The notes beneath the pieces were generated by a model. It did no database searches. It saw only the letters and a list, made by a program, of their open reading frames with translations, and had not been told where the DNA came from. DNA of 64,000 nt from Pictodentalium vernedei. Lineage: Eukaryota > Mollusca > Scaphopoda > Dentaliida > Dentaliidae. The translations under genes and the position numbers were made by a program. The DNA is taken from positions 444,177,587-444,241,586 of the forward strand of contig CM062289.1 of assembly GCA_031216915.1 (NCBI GenBank), given 5' to 3'. Of this stretch, positions 45,402-57,115 are shown one piece after another. Numbering within the stretch: position 1 is the stretch's first letter; every line of letters starts with the position of its first letter.

Positions 45402-47013
45402 GCTCCAGGAAAATGGAAAAAGTTATAAAACACTGGCAAATTTAATATCATTCAAACTTCAAAGTGAATTTGGAAAGTATCAGTTATGGGAAAAATTATT
45501 CTGCTGTGTACAGAATGAATTTCCTTAATCTGTTTTCTCTATGTAAATATATTTTTTAATTTGGATTGAAAATACCCACAATGCATTGTCCTATTTATAA
45601 TATGGGGCGGGCGAAGATAAAAAAGATCCCCACAATGTTTCACTGACGTTTCTGCCTCTCTTTAAACCCAAACATCTCAGTCAGAAATCTGGTGAAATTA
45701 TTTTCATGGAGTTATTGGAAACAATGCCAAACAGTAACCCACAGACTTTTAGCTTGTTCCGCCATTATTAAATATCGAAACTATAGAAATGCAGAATGGA
45801 GAACGGATTCTGTCTGCCACCAAAAATGTTGGTGTTTTCAAATTAATGCCATGCGGTTTTTTGGTGGTGGTCCAAAACCAAAACCGCACCGAAAATACCG
45901 ATGCAGCTCTACAGCAGGATGTCTGATGACTGGATTCACTTTCTCATCACTTTTTGAAAGCCAAGATGAAAATTGCTAATCAAACTTGAAAACCCCAGAC
46001 ACCCTGCTGATAGAGTATGGCCGCTGTGGACTGGTCACTTTCCATGGGTGGGCAATATTTCCACAGACGCAATAATATTCGATTCCAACCACAAATTATA
46101 GGAATAATCATCAAAAATATAATTAATGAAGTAACTGGTGCTTCATTAATTAAAATTTTGATGACGATTTTTATTACCTGGTCAACACATGCATGAACAC
46201 CACCGCCCACGTGTGGATTACGATCAATCCACGGCCACTGTACTGCAGGCTATTTATTTGCAGCTTGCACCCTTTAGATCATTACATCTTCCCCAGCGAT
46301 GGATGTAGGAATTTTTGGAGAACACCGTTTTCAATTGAGGATGTCCCCAAATAAATTGAGATGTTTTCATTTGGACCCTGCGATTACTTGAATTTTGAGT
46401 CGAATCTCGAGTCGGAATGCAAAATCTACTTAACTCGTCTCCGATTCACGGATGTCCTTTTTGTTGATTCGGTCCCATTAAACGACAGAGTTTTCATTGT
46501 GAGTTCTTTCTTTAAACGATGCAGTAATCCAGTTTGGCGACGAAAGAAATAGGAATATATGTTACAAAACCTTATTCGTATCACTGTTAAATGATACCAA
46601 CACGATTTACTGATGTCTCATCACGGCCTTAGTAAAGTCGGCATTATACATAGGTCGTAACAGGATTCTAAATGGTTGTTTCTCACGTGATTTACACAAT
46701 GAAAGAATGTTAAATCCCTCTCTGTTGAGAAGAAATTGGGATGTCGTTTTTTTAAGAATCGACTCGAAAAAGTACTCACCTTGCCAGTTTTAAACTACAA
46801 TCAAATCGAGAATCAATGTGAACTAAAATATCCGACTCGCAGGGCCCTAGTCTTAATTAATACAGATGATTGGACCACTGCATGTGTCTTGAAGTGCTTT
46901 TTATCAGCTGCATGCGTATAAATTTCTTCTAAATATTGGAAATAATTGCTTCCAACTGCTAGATTTTAAAGTTGAGTGATATTTTCTTGGAGAAATTTGG
47001 GCTCCAAAGAATG
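45402..47013. other. No gene; one foldback
   Basis: At about 46092-46165 there is a foldback with arms CATCAAAAATATAATTAATG-like and CTTCATTAATTAAAATTTTG. ORFs of 60-95 aa (45692, 46361, 46736) have no recognisable domains. Phrases like GAGTCGAATCTCGAGTCGG suggest a decayed hAT element. Confidence 0.4.
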
Positions 47014-47792
47014 CAGTGACGCATGGGAAAGGTGCACAATCACTCTCGTGCACCATCGCTCACGCAAAAATTGACCAAGGTGCGCGAATAATCGCTCGCC
47101 TTTATTCTTGGGTGTGTTTTCATCCTTTTGAGTTGCGTCAAGTCAACAGAAACATTCAATTAAGTTTTGAAGTTGGGAAATTTTTAAGAATCACTCACAA
47201 TTTGAAGCGTTTAAAGTACAATTCTAAACAATTTCCTTTCCATCGTTATGAACATGACACACAATAGTTTGCTTACACATCCACACACGACACGCCAACA
47301 GTAAGAGGGTTGTACATTGACAACTTGCTCAGAGCTTACTCCCGCCATAAAAGGAACACACATGTTCAGATAAAAAAAAACAGTGGTCATTCTGAGATCT
47401 GAGAAACGTTTTAATACTTCCGTATTTTTTTTATCAAACACATGCAGAATGTTGCCCCGTTCCTTATTTTCTTTTATACATGTGACACCTGTCGCTCCAA
47501 TTCACCAGTGACACATATTAATGTGCCTGATTTGGAATTTACGTATCCATTTTCCACGATTTTAATAATCTGCCATTTAAAATCCAGAACTAATTTTAGT
47601 GGGTTCCATATATTTTAACTGTCAGAATTTCCATCAGTGTTCAGTTGTACTCATACATTCGTTTCAAAGGACGCTTGTCAATGAAAACTGCGAAATAAAT
47701 CAAAATCACTCTCCTCACATTTTCACTCTCGCAAAATTTATTTGAGGTGAGCGATTTTGCACTCGCCTGAATTTTGCTCCCATTCGTCACTG
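47014..47792. mobile_element. hAT-like non-autonomous element (CAGTGACG termini)
   Basis: It starts CAGTGACGCATGGGA and ends TCCCATTCGTCACTG, one mismatch as inverted repeats. AGAATG flanks both ends (47008-47013 and 47793-47798). Sub-terminal sequence is rich in CACTCTCGTGCACC / CGCTCGCC phrases and their mirrors. No coding sequence. Confidence 0.75.
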
Positions 47793-47798
47793 AGAATG

Positions 47799-48428
47799 GG
47801 CACCCATACCTGTAATAGGATTCAAATCAGCCCTGAATCCATCCCTGATCTTCCCACCACCCAGCTTTTCTGTAACTGAGGGTTCTAATCATGACTGGGT
47901 ACAATGGATTAACACTTTTACATTGAGGTTCAGTTTCCATCAATTTTCAAAGATAACACTGTCACATGAAGAGCAGGCAATCCTCCAGTTCAATGGCCTT
48001 TGGGATGTATCTTTGCTATTTCATGTACTTTTCAGAATTCCCTTAAAGGCTATGGAGGGTTTAATCAAAGGCCTTTTGGAGAACTAATTTCTGATCCATT
48101 CCAATGGAAAATAGGCAGAAAAATTCCCAGTGGAACCGACCATATTTTGGCTGTCCTTCTGGTGACCTGTAATACAATTCAATCAGCACAGAATCCCAAG
48201 TTCTGAACATTCTGTATGCAAACATGGCACTTTGCTGCCAAGGATTGTTTTCACAGGATGTAATACAGGGAGAGTTGCTATGGATGCTTAAAGTAGTAGG
48301 CCTTCCTTAATTTCAGGGACCTGAATAGATCTGTGGTGCCTGTGACATAGTTTTCTTGAATTACCGGTACACAGGTTTTGGAGACTCCAATGGGTCCTCA
48401 CTCCTGAAAAGGTGCCAGACCTGGTTGT
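47799..48428. other. No feature recognised
   Basis: Intergenic with no clear repeats or ORFs of note. Confidence 0.35.
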
Positions 48429-48436
48429 TTGTAAAA

Positions 48437-49346
48437 TAGAGATGGGCAGTATTGGAATTTAGAGTTCAGTATCGGTATTTTTAGGGGGGTATACCACATT
48501 GTTGATTCAGTTTTCGGTATCCAAATTGACCGAAATTTGCTGATAGTATAGATAGAGGGGGAAATACAGAATAAGTTGATCTTGTATCGTTGTACCACTG
48601 TGCCACAAATGCCAGTCAGTGTGCTCAACATTGACATTCCTTTGCCAACACAAATCATATCTGCAGTAATTTTGTGACTTGTTCCAAATACACCTTTACC
48701 GTCAAAGGCCTTTTTCAGACTTTTACAATCTGAAAAATATGAGCCATTAACATGCCACCACGAGGTCCTGCTGACAACAGATAAATCACCTGTGCTGGGT
48801 TTTCTAGTCAAGTCTTGGCTTCAGCCAAGACTTGACTATAAGTCACTACTAAGCAGGCCTGGTCGTTTGAGGGGAGCTATTGCTCCGGCTCTCCTAAAGG
48901 CAAATTGAGGAGAGCCATAATTGCTCTCCTTAAACTATAATGGCTCTCCTCAATTTTCATATTAATAACCTTGTATAATTGATATTAGTGTAGAATAGCT
49001 CCCCTGAAACCGATTTAGGAGGGCCATAGTGGCTCCCCTCAATTTTTCAAAAGGCCAGGCCTGACTAAGCAACTGCACATGTACAGTCTGCAGTGTAGAG
49101 GGAATTCAGAACAATTTCCTAGGCTCTCATCTTAAGTAAGGTTAACAAAACTGAAAGAAAATCAGTCGCTTCTTTCATGAAAATGAACCCTTTAACTGCT
49201 ATCAGAAGTGCTGTACAAGTAATGAATTTAGGAAAATGTGAAAATTCAGACAGTTTTGGTATTTAATGCTGGGTTCGATTCGTTTTTTTGGTATCCCTGT
49301 GGTATCAGTATTAGTTGTTTTTTTTTCGGTATATTACCCATCTCTA
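48437..49346 (+). mobile_element. hAT-like element (GATGGGCAGTATT family), complete
   Basis: Termini TAGAGATGGG and CCCATCTCTA, with TTGTAAAA duplicated at 48429-48436 and 49347-49354. It keeps the internal GTCAAGTCTTGGCTTC hairpin near 48809-48840 and hosts a 210-bp insertion at 48854. The order of phrases matches 42149 and 12446. The 137-aa minus ORF is incidental. Confidence 0.87.
48854..49063. mobile_element. Small insertion with CAGGCCTGG termini
   Basis: CAGGCCTGG and CCAGGCCTG bound 210 bp made of repeated GGAGAGCCATAATTGCTCTC-type mirrored phrases. ACTAAG flanks both sides. The related element at 42149 shows the uninterrupted phrase AGCTAAGCAA. Confidence 0.72.
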
Positions 49347-49354
49347 TTGTAAAA

Positions 49355-50779
49355 TCCACAAGGGCCATAATCACCCTCCTTATTCTAGTCCAGGAGAGCG
49401 AGTTGGTTTGAGTGTTCCACTGTGCAAATATTTGCGGCTAAAAATATTACCAAGAAGGCATTTATAGCCTTCTTTATTTTAATTTTGGGAGGACCATAAC
49501 TTAAGGACGACCACCCTTCTCAAATCATCGGGCATGTGGGGCACCTTCCCAATTTCCAAGAATTAAACATACCAGAACTTGATTTTGAATGCAGTTCTGG
49601 TTTTTGTTTATTTTGTTGGCAAGTGGGGTTCTGAGACATAGGATAAGGAAATCCCTGGTATTATTGGTATATGCATCATTTATTCTCATCACAGTGAGTG
49701 ACTTGCTCACTCTGGGGTCCCCTGTTGTTAATGCTACACATACCTGAAAATCAAGAGTTCACCAATCAGGAATTTGAGTCCCCATGGTCCTTAAAAACTG
49801 TACAAATTGCTGCTTGAAAATTACTCCACCCCTCCTATTCCTGGGCCTTAATCATTTTCTGAAATATGCATTTTAATTATAAAATTAAATATGGTAAATG
49901 GTCCCTGTCGGCTGCAGTAGCTGTGCAAACAAGGCCTTAAACACTTCATTATGGTCAGAACTGTTTCATTATTTTGTTATTACTACTTCTGGTGGGGTGC
50001 ATCAGGTACTATGGGTAAAAGAACTACCCCACTGTGTGTTTGAGTCCACGCCTACTTTATTCGAGATATTGCTTGCCAGTTTTCAAGCTCAAAATACAAT
50101 GAACTCTGAATGACCCTCTTCAGATCGTTCACACATACATTAGTACAGTGTGCGGAATGGCACAAATATAGATGCACATAACACTGGCATCAAAATCAGA
50201 ACTGCATCAATATGTGCAGCGTACATTAAATTACGGTTACTCTGCCTCCGTCAAAGAGAATACATCACAATTTATTCCAATAATCCAGGCATCTCAAACG
50301 TTCCCTTAATTAAAATAAATCATATCATTGAATTTTTAAAATCCACATTGCAAATTTGTGTAAATCTAACCTCATTTTGGGGATTATTAGGGCACATGCG
50401 CAGGCGGGGGTAGTTTCATAATATGCCTCAGTTATCGACGTAACGTACCCCCAACTTATCAAAAGAGATGATGTGATGTATTTATGGTCACTCAAGTGAT
50501 AAACAAACCAACCATGACATGTGAATCTGACATATACGTGACAATGAAAATAAATAATTTATCATGTGATATATGAGTAATCTGTGGGGACCGTTCCTTT
50601 GCGCAAGTTTGGTTAACATGTATCAATCAATATTGAACATTAATTAAAAACGTTATAATCATTGTGACTTTTAATTTTGTAAATTAAAAGCAGAACGTGA
50701 CAAACAATTTTTTCAGATACATTTGAACATCAGATTTCAAAATGGCATTTTTATTTATTCTTCCAACAACGATTTCTCC
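49355..50779. other. Region upstream of CHMP5; no gene recognised
   Basis: 49355-49510 contains further AGGAGAGCGAG / GGAGGACC fragments of the CAGGCCTG repeat. 50390-50410 has CACATGCGCAGGCGGGGG, close to an NRF1 half-site, which could mark a promoter, but no exon was found with it. Confidence 0.35.
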
Positions 50780-50863
50780 TTTACGGATATGACGTAAAAA
50801 TTGTAGCCATTTGTGTTTACATTTCCTGCAGCGTGAAAAAAGCGAAGAATCCGAACAGAAACA
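50780..50863 (+). promoter_or_regulatory. Putative CHMP5 core promoter / 5' UTR
   Basis: The 84 bp before the CHMP5 ATG hold a CRE/ATF-like TGACGTAA at 50790-50797 and a YY1-like AGCCATTTG shortly after, both common near housekeeping promoters. There is no recognisable repeat between about 50570 and the ATG, unusual for this window and consistent with a protected promoter. The transcription start is unknown. Confidence 0.3.
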
Positions 50864-50932
50864 ATGAACAGGTTATTTGGAAGAGGAAAACCGAAAGAAC
50901 CACCTCCCAATTTAACAGATTGTGTATCTAAT
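50864..50932 (+). CDS. CHMP5: CHMP5 exon 1 (start of ESCRT-III subunit)
   Basis: CHMP5 (yeast Vps60) is a Snf7-family ESCRT-III subunit that binds LIP5/Vta1 and acts with Vps4 in multivesicular-body sorting. This 23-codon exon starts [16 protein letters not shown] and ends LTDCVSN. Metazoan CHMP5 starts MNRLFG followed by a basic/proline stretch and LTDC. The donor AAT|GTACGG lies at 50932/50933; reading through would hit a stop five codons later, which supports splicing. The exon is too short for a default ORF search. It joins in phase 0 to 63426-63530. Confidence 0.93.
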
Positions 50933-51339
50933 GTACGGAGATTTATTTAACGTTCCGAAAATTATTCCACTAATTCTGCAAAGGCTAGAATATATATCAT
51001 CGAAAATAGGAGAGCCCGATCTCAAACTCATACGCGTTTCGTCCCCAAAGAATTTCGACCCACAGTGATTTCGGGCCTCTTTATTAACTTCTACCCGAGT
51101 TGAGAAAAATCTAACCAGATAAAAACCAACCAGGACATAAACTCCTCAGACAGTCTCGCCACTCGGAAGTATCACATTCCAAACATGAAAATGGGATGAG
51201 ACATTCATTTTGAATTTTGATTTTTGTTTTTTAATCATTAATGGACAAAACAAATCCTGATAAGTATTGTTGGGATCGATTGTCTTCACCTTCCCCAATA
51301 GATATAAAATACAAGCTTGTATTTTATATTTTATATCTA

Positions 51340-51565
51340 TTAACCCTTTACCCAACGTAACAACCAAAACCGGCCAGCCCTTTTCTCAGAAATCGCCAGT
51401 TAATTTTCATTATTATTTTAATTTTTTGTCTCAAAAACATAAGTTATGACCCCTCGTTGGAACGAGCTTGCATAACCTATGTTTTTGAGTCAAAAAATGA
51501 AAAAAAATAGTTATTGAATTTATTTTGCAATTGTTGTCTGCTTTTCATGTTAGGTAAAGGGTTAA
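51340..51565. mobile_element. Palindromic piggyBac-like MITE, subfamily 2
   Basis: TTAA at 51340 and 51562; CCCTTTACCCAACGTAACAA on the left and TCATGTTAGGTAAAGGG on the right. One central arm is shortened: after CGTTGGAACGAGCTTG it goes straight to CATAACCTATG, so the hairpin tip is deleted. Just left is a small palindrome, ATAAAATACAAGCTTGTATT. Confidence 0.82.
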
Positions 51566-52022
51566 GGAGGTGGAGGGAATCGATCCAAAAAATCCTTATT
51601 AAATGTCATTTTTTTTTAGAGTTCTCAGTTTGGCCTCGTTCCTGTAGGTGCAAAGAAGTCCAGCCCTTATTAAATCGGCCACCGAGAAGTCGGCCAAAAC
51701 AATTTATGAGAAGTCGGCAGAGAACAGGACAACTTTGCCCCAAGATGAAGTCAACCCCACCCCATTTCAATTTAGGAGAAGTTGGGGCCCCAAAACTACA
51801 GGAGCACGGGTGTACAGGTCAAAGTTTTTAGAGGGGAGTCAGGGGACTGGAAGATTTTGTCCGAAATTGGCCGGAAAGTGATGTTGCAGGCATCGTATAG
51901 GCGGTGTGGACGGCACTGTCCTGGAAAAATGATTAGTCTGGAATCTGCTAGAATAAACTATCTAAATGCCTGTGCATCCATTAGTTACCAGACGTGTTAT
52001 CACTCTGATGAGACAGTAGTTT

Positions 52023-52125
52023 AAACTTGGAGTCTGTAATATATATTTTTTAGTGGGGTATGTCCTGCGGGACATACAAATGTACCATACCCAAAAATTA
52101 TATTACAGACATTGGGTCCAAATTT
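52023..52125. repeat. Foldback of the AAACTTGGACCC family, copy 2
   Basis: AAACTTGGAGTCTGTAATAT is mirrored by ATATTACAGACATTGGGTCC, with GGGTATGTCCTGCGGGACAT in the centre. Shares ends with 45183-45281. Confidence 0.72.
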
Positions 52126-52276
52126 GGACTGACTGGGTGGAATCCCTTGTTGAAGACAATAGGTGGGATATTTGTAACAGCAACAGTACACACCATACAT
52201 GTACAAACTGAATGAAATCACTTTCGCTGACAAAAGACAATGATTCAACAAAAAATAAATATTTTATTCATTCAGT

Positions 52277-52499
52277 TTAGCCCGTTGCACAATGCGATAG
52301 CAGGTGGCACATCCCCCCAAAAAAAGTTCTTGAATGACTGAACAATTAAACTTTTTGTCTCAAAAACAGCTTATGGCCCCCTCATTGGAACTAACTTGAC
52401 AGACTTGTTTTAATGAGGGGTCATAGGTATGTTAATTTGAATGGCGATTTTTGTGAATAGCAGTGGCCGTTTTTACCATTACATTGGTTAAAGGGTTAA
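52277..52499. mobile_element. Palindromic piggyBac-like MITE, subfamily 2, diverged
   Basis: TTAG (52277) and TTAA (52496) with CCCGTTGCACAATGCG and TTGGTTAAAGGG ends. The core arms are CCCCCTCATTGGAACTAACTTG and its imperfect mirror. More mutated than its neighbours. Confidence 0.68.
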
Positions 52500-52814
52500 A
52501 CAACACGAGAACAGTGGCAATATAAGGCTTATGTTTCTGCGCACAAATCGTCATTAGTGGACAGAGAATGTGCAAATAAATAATTACAGGATATTGTTAA
52601 TCGTCATTGTTATCTTGAATTTACGAAACTCAGCCCAAAAACCCACCTATTATTTTTTGGGTCGGTACTCATTGGGTTTTGGTCAGTAATTAACACTTTT
52701 AGACTGTTTCAGACGTTTTTGGTCGGTAATTAGTAGGTCCGCAACTTTTTGCCGGAAAAGACAGTTTGCGGGGGAAATCAAATTTTGAAAAATGGCATTT
52801 TGCCAAAGTTTTTT

Positions 52815-53060
52815 TTAATCATTTACCCAACGTAAAGAGCAAAACCGGCCAGCGCTATTAACAAATATCGGCAATTAATTTTCATTATCTTTTGTCTCAA
52901 AAACATAGGTTTTGACACCTCTTTGGAACATGCTCGTCGAGCTCATTCCAATGAGGGGTCATAACCTATGGTTTTGAGACAAAAAATGAAAAAAAAATTG
53001 TTAAGCAAAAAAAAAATATTTGCAAGTGTCGTCTGCTTTTCATGTTGGGTAAAGGGTTAA
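52815..53060. mobile_element. Palindromic piggyBac-like MITE, subfamily 2
   Basis: TTAA at 52815 and 53057, left ATCATTTACCCAACG, right CATGTTGGGTAAAGGG. Arms of TTTTGTCTCAAAAACATAGG are mirrored; the core is TTTGGAACATGCTCGTCGAG. Confidence 0.8.
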
Positions 53061-53582
53061 AGTAACAAAATGTAACTTTATCTTACCACCCTGCAAATAT
53101 CCTAATAATTTCTTACCGACAATCACAATTTGTTTTATAAAATGGAATGAAATCTCTCTATATCGGTGATTTTCATCAATCAACAATAGTATTGTTCACA
53201 GTTGACACTCTGCATGGTATGTTAGCATATTGTGAGGGGTTAGGGTAAGCTAAAATTCTCTAACTAGGTATCCTGACGTGCACTGTTCCCAAAATAAAAT
53301 GTACAATGGAATATGGATCTTTCGGATAAGTTTTAGCGTCTCATATTATAATTCACAGCAGAACAGGATATTTATTATTTCATTTATATAGAATTTTATT
53401 TTTAGCCGTAACAGAATTGCCAGGGACAGCAGTCTTTTTATTTAGAAAACAGCTGAAATGCCTAAACCTATGGTTATATATATTGTGTACCCTATTATTA
53501 AAAAAAACACAAGAACTAAAACTGTGTGATATTTAACACGTGAAGTCAGCTTAGCAAATAATGTCCTTATAAACTTTCAATT

Positions 53583-54507
53583 CAGGGTTTTATCCAGCTG
53601 TTTTGGGAGTATGGCCGGGTCCCTACAGATTGGGAACAAACACAGCATAAAGCCAAAATTGGGAATTTTTCAAGATACACAATTATATGTGTTGTACGTT
53701 TTGCGTGACCGAACCCTCACTGACTTCAGCCAGAGAAGACGAACTGGGATTGGGATTACTTTCGCATGGCACATTTGATTTTCCCTTCAATGATAAATCT
53801 CCTTTACACAGAAATTTTGCGATTGACTGTGATTTATCATTTGCAACACGCTTCGAAAACCTTTTTTCTGTAGTACATGTACTTTGCATTGTGTGACATT
53901 TTTAAAATGATAAAAATCCACAGCAGAAACCCTTTTTCTGACGGCGTCGTCTGTTGATTATCAAAACTGCCGATGGGCAGTAACCATGGTGATAGGGAAA
54001 GTAAACCAAATAAAGTGTGTGCCAGCCACACTAAGATGAAACCGCAAATAAGAGTGGTCGTGCTTAGCATTAAGAATCGAATTTTGGTGGTAAAATTTAG
54101 AATGTCGCAACCAGACATTAGGTATATATTACTTACACCTTACAACACGAGAAAAAATTCATTTTTGCACCCTAGCTTCTACAATTTATTTGTTGTCTTT
54201 TGCGGTCACATTCTCCACTTGTGGTGTCTTTTTAGTATGGCCGGCTTGTGTAAAAGATAGATTGCCGCTAAGAAAAAGATTCGGAACGTAGTTGATTCTT
54301 TCTGAAGCGGGGGTGCATTTGAAATTACACAAACAGGAACTTTTTTCTTGTCTTGTTTGAACCATTATTTCATTCAGTTTCATTTTGTAGAAATATTGTT
54401 GGTCGGCGATTGGGAATTTATCTTTGGAAATTGGGAAAAAAAGAGTCATTTTCCGATTGGGAATGGAGCCGAATTTCGGCCCCTGGTGCTGCCCGAATAA
54501 AACCCTG
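53583..54507. mobile_element. hAT-like element with CAGGGTTTTAT termini and overlapping ORF relics
   Basis: CAGGGTTTTAT and ATAAAACCCTG bound 925 bp flanked by CAATT on both sides. Inside are ATTGGGAA phrases near both ends and opposed ORFs, including a 68-aa minus-strand frame with a Lys/Ser-rich start (MQSTCTTEKRFSKRV). It may be the N-terminal remnant of a lost transposase, but I recognise no domain. Confidence 0.55.
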
Positions 54508-54813
54508 CAATTAATATTCAAATGGTCACCTTTACTAATATAGACCGATTCATGAGTAATTGATTATTTTCAGTAAAATGATTTGCTTTATTGTGACAAT
54601 GTGTTGTTTTTTTTTACTGTTTTGTACAGTTTGTAAAGATGTACTTGAACGTTGATTTATATATTTTTTTTAATATTTGCAAAGATGTTGGAAAACATTG
54701 ATATGAAAATAATATAAAATCGACTTTAGTGTTCGTTGTGTCATTGTTTGTTTCTTGAACCTTCTTCCTTAAAACACGTTACTGAAAAATTACTTCGCCG
54801 TAAATATAAGACA

Positions 54814-55054
54814 TTAACCCTTTACCCAACACAGACAATATCAAAATTTATTATTTTAAATATCATATTTTCAAATTTTTCAAAAAATTTCAACAAAGCC
54901 ATATCATATGACACCTCGTTGGAACGAGCTCGTTCCAACGAGGGGTCACATGATATGGTTTTGTTGAAACTTTTTTGGAAAATAATGTTTTTTCAACTGC
55001 TGAATTTGCATATTATGCGGGCGGATGTGGGCGATTCGTTGGGTAAAGGATTAA
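54814..55054. mobile_element. Palindromic piggyBac-like MITE, subfamily 1
   Basis: TTAA at 54814 and 55051, CCCTTTACCCAACACAGACA and GCGATTCGTTGGGTAAAGGA ends, with a perfect core CGTTGGAACGAGCTCGTTCC. Closest in sequence to 7753 and 33863. Confidence 0.85.
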
Positions 55055-55092
55055 CTTTAAGTCTGAATTTTAACTGAGTGCAATAGGAGAAT

Positions 55093-55225
55093 ATTTCTTT
55101 AAAAGCCTTCTTCAGATCCACCAGTCAGAATGCTTTCATATTTGTAACATCTCTAGGGTGGTCAGATTCAAGTTCAAATCTGGTCCCTGGTTTAATATTT
55201 CGCCCTCTGCAGGGAGGGGTGGGGG
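55093..55225 (+). repeat. Family A remnant
   Basis: About one monomer: CTTCTTCAGATCCACCAGTC, AGAATGCTTTCATATTTG, CATCTCTAGGGTGGTCAG and TCTGGTCCCTGG. Both element ends are missing. Confidence 0.6.
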
Positions 55226-55317
55226 AGGCTTGCAGTCACTGCAGTGACATAACAACCCTTGGAAGTCTGGCAGTGTTTGTCTACAACTGATAGAATTGGA
55301 AACAGACAGGAAGACCT

Positions 55318-56450
55318 CAGGGACCAGCCGTGAGGGCGACTAGGGCGATTAAGTCGCCCTTCTAAGCCCAAAGTCGCCTAGAAAAATAGTCGGGGCGATT
55401 ACAAGTCGCCCTCTAAAAATTGGACAAAATGAGAAAAGGCTGAACTGAGTGATGCGAGGTTTACATGAAAACGAGTATTTTCAAAAATCGAATGTGCTCG
55501 AGTGTGATAAATGGGCATTTTAATTCGTCAAATAAACGTCCATTTATTTGAAATGACACGACAAGCAATTGTCCATTGTCGCTTTTGGCGGATTTTTTTA
55601 TTTCTATTTTGTTGCGTTCCAGTCGGAGCTTCAAGTGTCGAAACGAAAAAGGTGACTTACCCGACTCAACAAACACCCCAGTTTGAAAGTAGGTTACGTC
55701 GCTTGGGATGCCGAAAATGTATACACAACGGACGTATTTTATAACACATTATTTTCATTTCGATTTGCTGACGACTGTTAACTGTTGGGCTGTCTATTCC
55801 CAGAAAAACACGAATGGAATTGAAACACATGAAAAAAAGCTTTAGTGATGTCAAGAAAAGCTTTGTACAGGACACAAGTGTGCATGTGGACGATCTTGAA
55901 AAAGGGTCCTCCTAAACATCGGAATGACATGAAATGACGCGGCATGACACTGGAATGCCATAAAAATGATGCGGAATGACATTTCTTTTACAAAATACTC
56001 GACCCCAGAATGTATTTTGTTTATTAACTAACAAAGTACCTCCCAAGCAACCTTCTTACATCTGGTCCTGTTCACACTTTCAGACTTAGGAAATTATTAG
56101 CTTATTAGACTTTGTTGAAAGGCAACCACAGGAGGGTGATGGGGGATTGGCACGAAGAAGAGGTGAGGGGTCATGAAGGAGAAGGTAGCAGTGGGGGATT
56201 TTCAGTCAATAATTACATTGTGATTTTTTAACCTGGCACAGATGCATCATAGACAACTGGACCTGGATTATTTGTACGTTAATGGAGGACCATAAATTGA
56301 AAATATGAAGGGGTGGTGGGGGTAGTACATGAATATTCTTAATTTTCCCCACTTGCCTATGAAGTCTCCCTACATGACTCTGCAGTCTCCCTATTTTTTC
56401 TGGAGGGAGACTTCAAGTCTCCCTAAAATTCCCCCCTAGGCTGGTCCCTG
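55318..56450. mobile_element. hAT-like element, 1.13 kb, 8-bp TSD
   Basis: Perfect 12-bp termini CAGGGACCAGCC / GGCTGGTCCCTG with perfect GAAGACCT duplications (55310-55317 and 56451-56458). Sub-terminal clusters are GGGCGACTAGGGCGATTAAG on the left and AGTCTCCCTA repeats on the right. The interior has short opposed ORFs (55461-55875) without a recognisable transposase motif. Confidence 0.88.
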
Positions 56451-56499
56451 GAAGACCTATGATAATAATCATTTGACATGGACACAAGAGTTATGAATA

Positions 56500-56634
56500 A
56501 TTTCATGACTTCATTCTTCTGGACTGTAGTGTTGATGAACCATGGCTAACTGAATGTGACTCAAAATACTATTTTGAACCACTTCGTCAGGTGAGTGGTT
56601 AAGGCTCCTTGGGGCCTCACGTTATTTGCAGGGT
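56500..56634 (-). repeat. Family A terminal remnant
   Basis: TGTAGTGTTGATGAACCATG, TTGAACCACTTCGTCAGGTG and GGCTCCTTGGGGCCTCACGTT are the GGCC-hairpin end and adjoining monomer of family A, in minus orientation, without the rest. Confidence 0.65.
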
Positions 56635-56639
56635 GAAAA

Positions 56640-57115
56640 ACACAAGGCTCTCTTGCCTTGTTAACACTGCAACATAAATAAAATGGTAGAGTAGCAATTT
56701 ACGATATACCTATGAGGTGTTCTGAGCAACATACTCAGTTAGTGACAAGCACCATCAGACAGTGTAGCTCATAAAACTTGATTGGAGTATCAAACACCCT
56801 GTGAGCAACACATGCAAGGAGCAACACTCTCATTCAATCACAATTGTTTAAACTCTAGCAGCAGTATATACATTGAGCTACAGCCAACACATCCGAAGAG
56901 CGACAAGCGCAGACAAATATTGCAGCTCACCTGTTCTGAGCCTACCAGGCACAACAAAAGACCACCAGGCACCACACAATACGATCTCAACCCACTGAAC
57001 CCAAATAATTTCTCTACTGAAGCTTGCAGAAGAATGTTAACCAAATGAAGTATGACAATAGACTGACTGAATGTGAATCAGTGGTTTCATGCGCCAACAG
57101 CAAACAGGCAGTGTG
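56640..57115. other. No feature recognised
   Basis: CHMP5 intron. An 88-aa ORF at 56782 (Pro/Thr/Arg-rich end) has no recognisable homology. Confidence 0.35.

Noticed and set aside
46361-46921. Two ORFs of about 60 aa as possible exons
   Set aside because: No homology recognised, no convincing flanking splice sites, and nearby phrases look like decayed transposon sequence.
48398-48811. 137-aa minus ORF as a transposase fragment
   Set aside because: It runs across the terminus of a non-autonomous hAT-like element and is not conserved in the other copies at 42149 and 12446.
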